A stretch of 35,304 nucleotides of DNA. Source: Gonium pectorale (Eukaryota > Chlorophyta > Chlorophyceae > Chlamydomonadales > Volvocaceae). The stretch spans positions 505,241-540,544 of the forward strand of contig LSYV01000004.1 in NCBI GenBank assembly GCA_001584585.1, written 5' to 3'. Made by a program: the position numbers and the translations under genes. Under the pieces are notes generated by a model. That model did no database searches, was not told where the DNA came from, and saw nothing but the letters and a program-made list of their open reading frames with translations. Within the stretch, counting starts at the first letter, position 1, and each line of letters starts with the position of its first letter. Positions 8,152 through 18,950 of the stretch are shown here, in pieces.

Positions 8152-11100
8152 TCAAACGCAATATTTCACCGGGACCGTAACTGATACAGTCAGCTGCCCA
8201 TGGCTCCGCTCCATCTGCTTCGCATCCTCCTCGCACTCCCCACCTCGCTCCTCCCCTTCGGCCGCAGCCGGTGCCTCTGAGCCCCATTCCAGCTGCGCGC
8301 TCAGCTGGATGCTTGAAGCCCTGCCGGCGGTCTCTCCAGCGCCTTCCGCCGCTGCCGCCGCCAGCTGCCGCTGCGGCCCCTGCACTCCCTCCTCCGCCAG
8401 CAGCATCCTCATCCGCTCGTCCACCCGGATCCAGCGCCCGGTGCCCCCCGGCACGATCTCGGGCGGCAGCACGTCCAGGTCAAAGGCGGCGCTGAAGTCC
8501 GCCACCGCGTCCTTGTCGTACACGAATGAGATCTTCTCTCGGGTCACCGGGTCGATGAAGGGCAGCTGCCGAGCGTCCGCGCCCGCGCCGTGATGCGACG
8601 AGACGAGACGTGGAGAGGGGCGGGGCGGGACGAGGCGGGACGAGGGAAGGGAAGAGCCGGCAGGGTATGCGTTCACTCGTTGCAAAAAGCTTTTGAAGCC
8701 GACCCTGGGCACCATGGGCATGGCCCGCCCCTCTCGAAACGGCTGCTTTAAAGGACAATGACACAATGTTTGATAGGTATTCGCACACGGTACTTGAATA
8801 CGCAGAAATTCGGTGTTGTGCCACTGCAGCGCAGTTACACGGCTCTAGTCCCGTACAACCGTACAACGGGCTGCGCACTCTAGTAGCAGTGCGCAGCGTT
8901 TCAAAGCTCCAGGGTGCATCAGGCCCGCATCACAACGTACGACACAATTAGCCGCTTGCACACGCGCAGCACGCCAGCACCTGAGCATAGTGCACTAGGC
9001 CTACTTTACTAGGACATTTCGGGGCTTTGGCGTGACGCGTCCACTCTCGCGGCGACCTGAGAATGTGATCAGCTTCAGCGCCTCAGTTGCCACGCCATGT
9101 GGAAAATGATTATGGCGTCATGCTCAATAGAGCATGTCGATTATTGAGTCATCTATACACAGTCCATGGCCCCCCCGGCATGACGGACGTGTAACTTGTG
9201 ACCTATACACAGTCGCCGTCGCGCGGCGAACAGCGTTCACCTGGGGCAATGGCATGTAGAAGTGTCACTGCGGGTCATTGTGCTCACAGGGCGTCGAAAT
9301 CCTGGGAACACCAACACCCTTGCCCTGACAACTTTGGCAATCACAACCACCGATGCAAGGACTTTCCTGATTCGCGCGCTGCATATTCCCGGTTTGGCGC
9401 ACTCAACCAGCCCATGGTTGGCTGCGTGGTGCGCGCCGTTAACAGGAGCGAACGGGGGCCGAGTGGCGTGAGGTCGTTTCACCGGAATGTTTGTGCCCAG
9501 TGTTTGGTCGGGCAGGCTGTCAAGTCGAACGCGGGAGGCCCCTACGTTGCGGGTCCGGGTCCACGAGCTTCATCCAATGTGTGCCGGACTTGCCATTTGG
9601 CCACTTCGCCTGCCATCTTCTGGCCCCAGGTACATGCACATGTATCTTCCGGGTGTCGGGAGGGTCTAACGCGTTACGAGGCTTCGGGGCTTCGGGGCTT
9701 CGGGACTTCAGCTGCGTCTGACCGCCCTAGAGCACTCTCAGCCGCGCGTTCGTGCACTGGACTCTCAGTGTGTGCCCGCGGTGCAAGGCCTCCGTGCCCT
9801 AATGCCTCACCAGTATCTTCCAGAGCTTGTAAAAGATGGTCGGTGCGTCCAGCAGCCACACCTTGTGCAGCCTGGGCAGGGGGGTGGGGCGGGGCACGCA
9901 TCGCGGCGCACCGCACGCACACCAGCATTCGCCGCACCCCGGGAGGGTGTCACGGCCGTCCCTTACGTGGGCAGAGGTTCTCCCGACACTGGGGCCAATC
10001 TGCGAGGTACCCCAGGAAGCTGCCTTTGCGCTCCCACGCCCGCACGCACCGCTCGGGGTAGTGGTTCTGCAGCAGGTCGAAGATGTGGCGGGACGTCGCA
10101 AAGTCAAAGTTCGCCACCTTGAGGCCTGCGGGCAGGAGGGCGGAGGGCGTATGGAGCCCGCACCGGGATGCTGCACCGGGTGGTTGGGGCCAGCAGCAGC
10201 AGCAGCAGCAGCAGCATGCACTCACGTGCGGGGCTGGGGCACGCACAACAGCCCCAGCCAAGACACGCAGCGCAAAACACAGGCATACGTTTGACAGGGC
10301 TCTCGCCCTTCTAGTCCAGGGTACTTTGCTCGCCGCAGGAATTGCTTCTGTACAGCCGGAGCCTGCAGCTCTGCCGCAACAGCCCCCAGCCCAGTTCGGG
10401 CACCGCGAGAGCGCGCGCCGCGACTGCTGGTTGGCGGCACGGGCGCGCACCGCATGCCTGCCGGGGCAGCGCTGGCCTGGCACTGACACACACCCGTTGC
10501 ACCCGCTTCCGCAAGCGGACCCGCGCATTGGGCCTGGAAGGGGTAAGTAGCAAATCACCCCAATATACCCGCACGGGGCGCTGCGCACGCCTCGTGGCTG
10601 CTCACCCTGCAGGTTGATTACGCTGCACAGCTTGCCGTCCCAGCCGGGGTTCCGCATGCCCAGGAGCATGCCGCAGTCGAGGCCGTATATGACGCTGCGG
10701 CGGCTGGACTCCGGGTCCCGCATTACGTGGCGGGACACCAGCACCACCATCAGCGGCCGGCCTTGTTTGTCGCAGCCGGGGAAGAACACCTTGTTCTGCT
10801 CCAGATCCAGCTGGATCTCATCCTGCAGCATTACAGAACGAGCAAATGAAGTATCTATGTTACCGGTATCATATATTCATACCGCAGTAGTTGGGTGAGG
10901 AAAGGCCGACAGGTAATTGAAGGCACGGTGTTGGGGCTATGACTGGGTCGTAGACTTCGGATGCGGGGTCGCAACGAAAGCAATGCAAAGTGTGGGGCGT
11001 TGAAGAACAGGCCCATACCAAGTGCCCACGGTGGGCACGCCTGCGGCCGCATGAGGCTTTCGCTAAGTCGCAGGATTAAGAGCGCTAGGGCAGCAAAGCA

Positions 11101-11389
11101 CTGTTGTCCGCATCGACGGGGAAGGCGGGAAGGCGGGAAGTGCGCCTACCTCGTAGATGCGGCCCCGCGGGACGGTCTTGGCCCTCCACGCGGCATGGGC
11201 CGTCAGGTCCCGCGCGGCGGCCTTGACGTCGCCCTTTCGCGCCACCAGCCACCGCCGCAGCGTCGCGTCGTCCAAGCCCCATTCGCCGCCCGCTCGAAGC
11301 TGCGCGTCGGCCTCGGGGCAGCACATCCGTCGGAGCTCCTCCAGCTGAGCCGCGGTCGCTACCACGGGCGGCGAGCCCCTGGCAAACAT
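8152..11389 (-). CDS. CRAL-TRIO (Sec14-like) lipid-binding protein 1, 335 aa, five exons
   Basis: Minus-strand exons are 11389-11150, 10822-10606, 10125-10050, 9871-9811 and 8565-8152 (240, 217, 76, 61 and 414 nt; 336 codons with stop). Residues about 40-72 (LRRWLVARKGDVKAAARDL) match the CRAL-TRIO N-terminal helical domain. The lipid-binding fold follows: GCDKQGRPLMVV in exon 2, LLQNHYPER closing exon 3, LDAPTIFYKLWKIL in exon 4, and PFIDPVTREKISF then LPPEIVPGG in exon 5. The family binds phosphoinositides or other hydrophobic ligands in Sec14-type transfer; the ligand cannot be told from sequence. The 80-residue acidic/Ala-rich tail is not shared with the other two copies. ATG 11389 was chosen because MFARGSPPVV aligns with MFGKSSPPVV of copy 2; an in-frame ATG at 11431 would add 14 residues. 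Intron 4 (9810-8566) is 1,245 bp, far longer than in its neighbours. Confidence 0.9.
8397..8575 (-). repeat. Exon 5 segment identical to 12433-12611
   Basis: These 179 bases match CRAL-TRIO gene 2 at every position, including synonymous sites and the last intron bases before exon 5. Within them, 8414-8526 (113 bp) is also identical to 16253-16365 of CRAL-TRIO gene 3. Exon 2 of the same genes is clearly diverged. Confidence 0.85.
10191..10216. repeat. (CAG)8 microsatellite in intron 2 of CRAL-TRIO gene 1
   Basis: Eight-plus CAG units on the plus strand, read as CTG in the minus-strand transcript. The run lies between exons 2 and 3, about 65 nt upstream of the exon 3 acceptor. Confidence 0.9.
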
Positions 11390-12235
11390 CGCCACAGGAG
11401 GCATATCCGAGGCGTCAAATGTGCGATGCACAGCCTTGCGAGCCCGGGCGTTGCAGGCGCCTGAAGGATTGAGTCTCCAAATCCAATCAAGGTTGGTTGG
11501 TAGGTGTCCAACGCCTAATATGTGCCGACGACAACTAAGCCGTGGCTCGGCGTGTCACGTCTCCCTATGCTGGATCCTGGAACATGAAAGGTACGAGCAC
11601 CATAGCCCGATGGGTCAGCAGATGACGGGCCGCGCGACGACTTGGTGGTACGGGTCCCTGGTAGGAAGCTATTTGCAGCATTGCAGGTATTGCAAGGAGA
11701 AGTAAGGTCTTGTGGGCAGTTGCCGTGCCCACCACTACACCGCTCTGGTTCCTCGGACCCCATCGCACGCCCGTGGCAACCAGACCTGTTCCGCCCTCGA
11801 CAGTATCGATAAGCAGTTCGTGATTGCGCTCAAAAGCAGTTTTTTCAGCCATAATGGAGCACATCCAAAGACAGAGGACTTCGCTGCTTGATGACGGCTA
11901 TGCTGACAGCGCGCAGCAGCAATGCGAGCAAAACAAATGCACGTTGGGGCACACGCGCCCAGGCGCGCCCTGCACGCGCCGATGTCAAGTGCAGGTCCCA
12001 TAATCGCGGCTGTGCGTGGTGCCTATATAGTTGAATCGGTCAATCAGATGCACAGATGACCCGTGGGTCGCTCCAGACAGCAACTTCTCTCCGACTCTGC
12101 GGGATGGCCTGACCCCACCTGGTCTATGCAGCTTTCCATAAATTACGAAGTTCACATTACTGCCCCGACACGTAGTGGCCGCAGGGATTAGCATACAACG
12201 CGGCATCATACACAATCCGGCGCGCCCGCACGCCA
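11390..12235. other. Intergenic region between CRAL-TRIO genes 1 and 2
   Basis: It should hold the 3' UTR of gene 2 on its right side and the promoter of gene 1 on its left. TATATA at 12024-12029 and the palindrome at 12058 are the only visible signals. No coding exon and no TTACA for gene 2 were found. Confidence 0.5.
12058..12069. promoter_or_regulatory. Recurrent palindrome GACCCGTGGGTC, copy 3
   Basis: Lies about 670 bp upstream of the ATG of CRAL-TRIO gene 1 and about 170 bp downstream of the stop of gene 2. The flank ATGACCCGTGGGTCGC is shared with copy 7 at 32634. Confidence 0.5.
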
Positions 12236-14292
12236 TCACGCGACGACCGTAACTGGCACGGCAGCCGACTCATCCAGGCGTTGCTCCCTCCACTCCTCCT
12301 TCCCAACGATCCCCACCTTCATCTCGGCCACAGTCAACGCCCCCAGGGCGGACCCCCCCGTGACCTTGCACGGTGCCTCGCCCGCCACCGGGCCCTGCCC
12401 CTGTGGCGTCACCGCTTGCCCCTGTGGCCCCTCCAGCAGCATCCTCATCCGCTCGTCCACCCGGATCCAGCGCCCGGTGCCCCCCGGCACGATCTCGGGC
12501 GGCAGCACGTCCAGGTCAAAGGCGGCGCTGAAGTCCGCCACCGCGTCCTTGTCGTACACGAATGAGATCTTCTCTCGGGTCACCGGGTCGATGAAGGGCA
12601 GCTGCCGAGCGCCCGCGCCGTGACACGGCGAGGCGTGACGTGGAGAAGGGCGGGGCAGGAAACGTCAGCAGCTTCTTTGCTCACGCGGACATGGGTAATA
12701 CAGCAAGTTCGTGGCCAACAAAGCTCCAATACCAGGCAGCACAGCGTGAAGGTCCAGGTGAAGGTACGTGCACCACAGCTGCCTGTTAGTCCTGCCTCAC
12801 CAGCATCTTCCAGAGCCCGTAGAAGATAAGGGGGGCTCCCAGCAGCCACACCTTGTGCAGCCTGCCGAGGCAGGAGAGGCAGGTACAGGGCGGCTAGGTG
12901 GACCCCGGAACTCGGGTCGCCACAAGCGCTGCCCACGCAGGCAGCCACGCGCCCGCATCTAACGAATGATAGATACATTCCAGTGTGCGCACAATGCACG
13001 TGGGCTGACGACCGGCCGAATCTGATCACAACCGAAGATTTCAACCCAGAACGATATCACCGTCATCAAGGTCCACTAGACTCCAGGCAAGGCTTCCCCG
13101 CGCAGGGGGTCGTGCATCAAGGCTGGCACGTCATATTTGCACGAGCCCAGACAGACCCCCCCCCCACACACGCGTGCACACACCGCTCGGGGTAGTGGTT
13201 CTGCAGCAGGTCGAAGATGTGGCGGGACGTCGCGAAGTCGAGGTTGGCCGCTTTGAGGCCTGCCAGCCAGCAGGGCGCAGGTGTTGGCGCAGAGGGGGGC
13301 TGGGCCAGTGATTTGCGGGGGAAGGGGGAGACCAGACGTCGCAGCAGGGCTCCAACACGACAGCCATGCACTGCACATGTACAGCTGTGTCCGTGCATCG
13401 TACGGTTCGACCCGAACCGCTGCAGGTTACAGGCTAGAAACGCGGACGGGCGCGGCTTGATGGGTGCAGGTGACTGGGCAGCCACCGACGGCGACGCCAG
13501 TGCGAGTTCGCCCAGCCGCCTCACGCCATGGCCCATGGGGTGGAGGCGGGCGGCTGCTCACCTCGCAGGTCGAAGATGCTGCACGTCCTGCCGTCCCAGC
13601 CGGGCGTTGCCATGCCCATGCGACCGCCGCAGTCCAGGTTGTAGATGACGGCGCGGCGGCTGGCCTCGGGGTCCTGCACCGCATGGCGCGACGCCACCAC
13701 CACCATCAGCGGCCGGCCCTGCTTGTCGCAGCCGGGGTAGAACACCTTGTTCTGCTCCAGCTCGGAACGGATTTCGTCCTGCGGAGGATCGGAGCAGCGG
13801 TAAAGGTTGTGCCGTGCGTGTGTGTGGGTGGGGGGGGGGGGGAAGGGTCCATCGCGGAGAGAAACGCACAGTCGACCGACGCGGCAGCGTGGGTGGAATA
13901 GCAACCCGCCAGTGCACGTTGCGTTACATGACGAATACGCATCACACGCAGCTGAAATTGCAAGAAGGCAGCGCGGGGCGAAACTGGTGCTCCAAAGTGG
14001 GTCGTACTGGAGCGCAATCGGTGAAGCTCGCGAATTGGCGAGGCGGACCTACCTCGTAGATGCGGCCCCTCGGGACAGCCTTGGCCCTCCACGCGGCGTG
14101 GGCCGTCAGGTCCCGCGCTGCGGCCTTGACGTCGCCCTTTCGCGCCACCAGCCACCGCCGCAGCGTCGCCTCATCCAAGCCCCACTCGCCGCCCGCTCGA
14201 AGCTGCGCGTCGGCCTCGGGACCGCATTTCCGGCGGAGCTCCTCCAGCTGAGCCGCTGTCGCTACCACGGGCGGCGAGCTCTTGCCGAACAT
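12236..14292 (-). CDS. CRAL-TRIO (Sec14-like) lipid-binding protein 2, 319 aa, five exons
   Basis: Minus-strand exons are 14292-14053, 13778-13562, 13259-13184, 12861-12801 and 12601-12236 (240, 217, 76, 61 and 366 nt; 320 codons with stop). The first four lengths equal those of gene 1, so the two are tandem duplicates. The N-terminal helical domain is at about residues 40-72. The CRAL-TRIO core runs through GCDKQGRPLMVV, LLQNHYPER, WLLGAPLIFYGLWKML and PFIDPVTREKISF. In exon 2 the NLDCGGRMGM region and the end CSIFDLR differ most from gene 1. The C-terminal tail is Ala/Gly/Val-rich and shorter than in gene 1. Expected to act as a membrane-associated or cytosolic lipid carrier; the ligand is unknown. 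ATG 14292 (MFGKSSPP) follows CGGGAGG and is the start conserved in gene 1. Confidence 0.9.
12433..12611 (-). repeat. Exon 5 segment identical to 8397-8575
   Basis: Partner of the 179-bp identical block in CRAL-TRIO gene 1. The inner 12450-12562 is identical to 16253-16365 as well. Confidence 0.85.
13830..13842. repeat. G13 homopolymer in intron 1 of CRAL-TRIO gene 2
   Basis: A run of 13 G on the plus strand (C on the transcript strand) directly after a short GT repeat. The length is likely to be unstable or error-prone. Confidence 0.85.
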
Positions 14293-14542
14293 CCTCCCGC
14301 GCGGTGCGTGGGCTGACGACAGGGAAGCGGGTGCGTGCAGCTCGGGAGCTGGTGAGCTAGCCAGGTGTTCACGGCGCCGTGCTCGTCCTGATACCGTAGG
14401 CCTCGACAACGCCTAAACGAGAGGCCGATATTGCGAGTATTGCGAGACGAGCTTCGTACGCTACCTCCTTGCATCTAGTTCGCGGCATGCCGTACGTGCC
14501 TCGATTGGATGCGCTCCTCGCCGGTCCTCGGTAGGGCCGAAC

Positions 14543-14554
14543 GACCCACGGGTC
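14543..14554. promoter_or_regulatory. Recurrent palindrome GACCCACGGGTC, copy 4
   Basis: Lies about 250 bp upstream of the ATG of CRAL-TRIO gene 2, a promoter-like position. On the minus strand it reads GCTGACCCGTGGGTCGTT, sharing its flanks with copy 1. Confidence 0.5.
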
Positions 14555-15385
14555 AGCCGACGGACTGTGGCTGGAGAGCGGTACAGCGCAGCCGCGCAGG
14601 GCAATGCCCAAGTTGTGCCTCAGCGCCAGCCCGCATTTGTCCAGGGGCCCTCTCGCGTGCCTTGATCTTACAACCGGTCCATGGCCTACCTGTCCGTCTT
14701 CTACGACCGCATACGGCATCAGGTAAAACGGACTTTACCGCACTCCGCGGCACACGAGTGCACGAGATCCCAGCCCACGGGAGCAACTAAGGACTTGCAT
14801 CCCGCCGAGCTCCTTATTGAGTGATACGGCAGTCGCCAAGGCGGGAATGATTGTAGTTCCGTGCCCATCTCCGCACGCGAACGTATTACGAGGGCAGGGG
14901 GTCGTCCCGAATCCAGGCATCGTGTGATGCACGACTTCCCCGCACATTAGCGACCGGATACTTTGCCGGGTACCCCCCAGTCCAGGCGAGTTCTTCCGTA
15001 CACTCGTTCAGCTTGCTGCGATGGGTCGTCCCAAACAAAGCGCGACACCTGGCCACAGCCTGCGCGCTCGAATCATACATCAACGAACATCCAACGACCT
15101 AAACCAGCGCACGGCTTCAATCAAGCCGCGGGACCTATGTACATGCGGGCGCGCCTTCAGCGGTGTCCTCGCTGCCCACCCCTGCCACCGCAGCAGCAGT
15201 GCCCACCTCCGAGCGTCAGCCAGTTATCATCGCGCGGTCGCTCAGCCTCCCCAGTCAGGGTCAGGCTCGCCACACCGTCACCGAACACGGAGCGAAACCC
15301 ATACATCGATACATACCACCTCAGCCGCATAGAGCGGCCACCAGCTCTCGTTATCTATTTTCGAGCACTACGCAGCTCGAGTTCA

Positions 15386-15390
15386 TTACA
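15386..15390 (-). terminator. Candidate TGTAA poly(A) signal for CRAL-TRIO gene 3
   Basis: TTACA on the plus strand, about 680 bp beyond the stop at 16069. It is the only minus-strand TGTAA I noticed in this intergenic region. The assignment rests on the pentamer alone. Confidence 0.3.
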
Positions 15391-16068
15391 CAGCTCGGCC
15401 CAGGTGCTAAAAGACGTGAGGCACAACACATTCGCGAGCGCGCCCCTCGCCATGCGCCACCTTCCTGACAAAGTAGCGCACTTGCCAAAGAGAAAGAGAA
15501 AATTACCCGTAGCATGCGAACCCCAAAACCCGTGCTGCCTCCCCCCGGGAGAACGTCTTTCTCCTACTCTTGACCCCCTGGGAGGGCACCTCGCCACCTC
15601 CCTCCAACGCACACGGGACGCACACGGAAGGCAGTATGTGGAGCGCTGCGGACGGGGGCTTTATCATCGCCAAGCACGGAGGCGGCAGCAAAGCTGTCAA
15701 CTTCCACGGAGCTCGGAGGCTGCCCCAGGAGATCAAAATCTCGCACAGGAAACGCGTGAAGGCCCCTCACCGGGGGCAGCCCACAGCCCGCGGCCGAGTG
15801 CACACCTGCGGGGGTGCGGATCACGGAACATATACCTTAAACCTTGAGGCTTCTAAGGTTGCCGAGATGAGCGCGGGTGAAGCACAAGCAGTCAAGCCGA
15901 TGCCGCACTGGTGCCATTTGCGGACTCCGGCCGCCTGCGAGGAGTCAACCGGAGGCAAGCACCGGCATCGCGTGCAGGTCCCATATGCGCATCTTCTTCA
16001 CCATGCATCCCGTGCCTCGACCGCACATGTTTCTACCTCACGTCGTCGGCCTTGCCCCGCGTCCGCTC

Positions 16069-18950
16069 TCATGCTGTCACCTCCACGGGCCGCCCGGGCG
16101 CCCCCGGCTGCTGTTGCTTGAGCTGCTGCTCGCCGCCCGCCGGGCCGGTGGTGACCACTGCCTTGCCGGCGGCCTCTCCCTCCGCCTCTCCAGCAGCCGC
16201 CAGCTGCCGCTGCGGGCCCTGACCTCCCTCCTCCGCCAGCAGCATCTTGTACCGCTCGTCCACCCGGATCCAGCGCCCGGTGCCCCCCGGCACGATCTCG
16301 GGCGGCAGCACGTCCAGGTCAAAGGCGGCGCTGAAGTCCGCCACCGCGTCCTTGTCGTACACGAACTGCACCTTTTCCCGGGTCACCGGGTCGATGAAGG
16401 GACACTGCGGGGCGGGGCGGGGCGGCGGGGGCAGAGGTAAGGCGCAATCTTCGTATCGCGTGGTCGCTATCCAACGGAATAAGGGGCGAGGCGGGTTCCT
16501 ACAAACAGACAGGACCTGGCTGCAGCGTGACAGGCAGCATGGGCTTTCGCTCCGCTTGCGCTCGTGGATTGATAGTCGGCACACCCGAACTCGCGGAGCC
16601 GGCTCACTAGTAAGCTGCCAGTAGCCAGGAAGGCCCGCTTCAGGGGTCAACCGCGGGCCTGAACAGATGTGCTGGCGGGTGCGTGTGCGGGCGCGTGTGC
16701 GGGTGCTGGCACATTTACGTTGTGCCGGCGCGGAGGGGAAAATGTCCGGACACGTTTCTCTGGCACGCATACAGGGACAGCTCCGCGCCTGCTCTGAATG
16801 AGTCGACGACGCCCACCGCATGTTGGACCCCGACCGGGCGACGCCGGGACTCACCACCATCTTGTAGAGGCCATAGAAGATGACGGGCGAATCGAACAGC
16901 CACAGCTTGTGGAGTCTGGCAGGGGACCGGGTGGAGAAGTACTCTCGATCAACAGGCAACGAACGGCCTGAGCCGCACCTCGGGATGCGGAGGCACCGGC
17001 ACACAGCAGCAAGACCCCGAGCGGTGCTGCGCTAAAAGCGCCCTCGCTTTCTCTCGATTGGGGAACATCGCCCGATCGCCGGCCCCGCAAACCGCACATT
17101 AAGATCAACAACACACGTTGCGAGCTTGGGACAGGTAAAGACCAGCCGGGCTCACCGCTCGGGGTAGTGGTTCTGGAGCAGGTCAAACACGTTCCGCAGC
17201 GTGGCGAAGTCGCAGTTGGACGCCTTGAGGCCTGCGCCGCAGCCCAGGACAGAGTGCGGATGGGGCGGCTAGGCGGCTAGGCTGGGAGGTCTGTTGCGTA
17301 CATGTATACGCCAAGCACCTGCCGCTCGTGGTCGGTGAGTACGCAAGCCCACAGCGCACCCCTCGGCAGCAGACACGGCCGCCACGGCCGCCACCGCCAG
17401 CCCCGCCGCCGCAACACCGCAGAAGTCCACCGGAGGCAGGGTGCGGAGGCGCGAGGCAGCGCGGAATTGTGGCCCCGGCCGTTGCTCGGCCGTCAGACGA
17501 TGACGCCATGCGAGGTATCGCTGCTACCGCGGTTGCGGTGCTGTCGCCCCGTTGGGCGATTCATCAATTCACCCATCGGCCCGATCAGGGTCGCCCCCTC
17601 ACCTCGCAGGTCGAAGATCCCTGCAGCAGCAGTAGCAGCAGCAAGGGATCAGGCGGCACGCGCTACAGAGGAAAGGGTCACCAAAGGGCTTCTTCCAGCC
17701 GCAGTACATGTCACGAACCACAGAGACGGGGACATACAGACGAGGGGACGGGCGCTATTCCACGGACCGTCCAGCCCCCTATCATTCAAGGACTTGGAAG
17801 CCGCCGCCTACCTGACATCTTGCCGTCCCAGCCGGGTGTCTTGGAGCCCATTAGGGCCGCACAGTCCAGCGAGTAGGCAATGCCTGCGGAAGACACGGTG
17901 CAGGTGGCGCCCATGTCTTCAAGTGGACGAGCACAGTGAGATATGGTGCACGTGAGGGGTAGTTCACCAGGTACGGGTACGACACCCGAGCCACAGCGTG
18001 CGCCCAGACGCGCCAAAGCGCTCTCCGCACCCAAGTGCCGCTTTCACGCGGGCACCCTGTCGGCGGGCGGGCGGCCCTCTCACGGCGAGCCCCCATCTGC
18101 ACTGGGGCAAGGGACATGCGCGGCAAGCGAGTCCGCGCCCGTGCTGCACTCCCCAGTGCTGTCCACTTGCTGCGTAACTGACCGTCCGCCTGCGGAACAA
18201 CAACCCCAACCAACCAACCAAACTCCCCCCCCCCCGCCTCCTCACAGCGCTTGCTCTGCTCCGCATCCAGCATCTTGTGGCGGCTCACGACCACGACGCA
18301 CAGCGGCCTGCCGTCCTTGTCGTATCCGGGCAGGAAGGCCTTGTTCTGCGCCAGGTCCTCGGCGACCTCCTCCTGTGGAGAGGGCCGATGGAGCGCTCGT
18401 GAGGTGTGGTTGTTGCCACCAACCCAATGCTCGGTCCGGCGTGCCCACACGAAGACGCGGGCAAAGCGCAAGAGCACGCCGCTGCTTGGCGCCAAAGCAC
18501 ATACAAAATGGATTGGTATTGAAGCACGGTACGCCCCCCCTACCGCCCCCGCCCCCGTCCTCCAAAGGGGAACTACACCGGCTGGGCTTGCCAGTTGCGA
18601 GTGCCAGCTGTCAACGAACCCATGCCCGGTACCCTGTACTGTAGAGTATGCTTCTTATTCGCTATTGTCAACGAATTGTTTGGGCACCCCCTTGAAGCAA
18701 GACAACTGCAACCGGAGCACAACTGGCGCACCTCGGAGATGCGCCCGCTCGGCACGTACTGCGCCCTCCAAGCTGCGTGCGCCGTCAGGTCACGCGCAGC
18801 GGCCTTGCAATCGCCCTTGCGCGCCACCAGCCAACGCCGCAGCGTTGCCTCGTCCAACCCCCATTCCCCTCCCGAGCGAAGCTGTGCGTCCACTTGCGCA
18901 CCACACAGCTCTCGTAGCTCCTCCAACTGAGCTGCCGAGGGATTCACCAT
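16069..18950 (-). CDS. CRAL-TRIO (Sec14-like) lipid-binding protein 3, 302 aa, seven exons including an 18-nt micro-exon
   Basis: Minus-strand exons are 18950-18732, 18372-18246, 17883-17812, 17620-17603, 17231-17156, 16915-16855 and 16404-16069 (219, 127, 72, 18, 76, 61 and 336 nt; 303 codons with stop). Exons 2-4 sum to 217 nt, exactly the length of the single exon 2 in genes 1 and 2, so two extra introns interrupt it. The 18-nt exon supplies GIFDLRG, matching CSIFDLRG in gene 2. Domains: N-terminal helices (LRRWLVARKGDCKAAARDL), GYDKDGRPLCVV, LLQNHYPER, LFDSPVIFYGLYKMV, PFIDPVTREKVQF and LPPEIVPGG. The tail is short and Gln/Gly/Ala-rich. The N-terminus (MVNPSAAQ) is seven residues shorter than in the other copies. 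Function is probably lipid binding or transfer; the ligand is not predictable. This is the most diverged copy in exon 1, yet part of its last exon is identical to the others. Confidence 0.88.
16253..16365 (-). repeat. 113-bp block identical in all three CRAL-TRIO genes
   Basis: Identical base for base to 8414-8526 and 12450-12562. It encodes the stretch from FVYDKD through PGGTGRWIRVDE. Identity breaks sharply at both ends, for example at the codons after GTGTACGACAAG read in the upstream direction. Confidence 0.85.

Larger units (their letters stand above)
14293..16068. other. Intergenic region between CRAL-TRIO genes 2 and 3 (about 1.8 kb)
   Basis: It holds the promoter of gene 2, with the palindrome at 14543, and the 3' UTR of gene 3. 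Base composition is less GC-biased than the exons. The overlapping plus-strand open frames at 14963-15847 and 15570-16121 show no recognisable domain and no exon-like borders. Confidence 0.5.

Noticed and set aside
9198..10061. A 287-codon plus-strand open frame
   Set aside because: It overlaps exon 4 and introns of CRAL-TRIO gene 1 in antisense and shows no recognisable domain. GC-rich DNA keeps such frames open by chance.
12024..12029. TATATA as the TATA box of CRAL-TRIO gene 1
   Set aside because: It lies about 640 bp from the ATG, and a single symmetric hexamer is too weak to call a promoter.
15570..16121. A 183-codon plus-strand open frame overlapping the end of CRAL-TRIO gene 3
   Set aside because: It runs antisense into a well-supported exon and has no family features.
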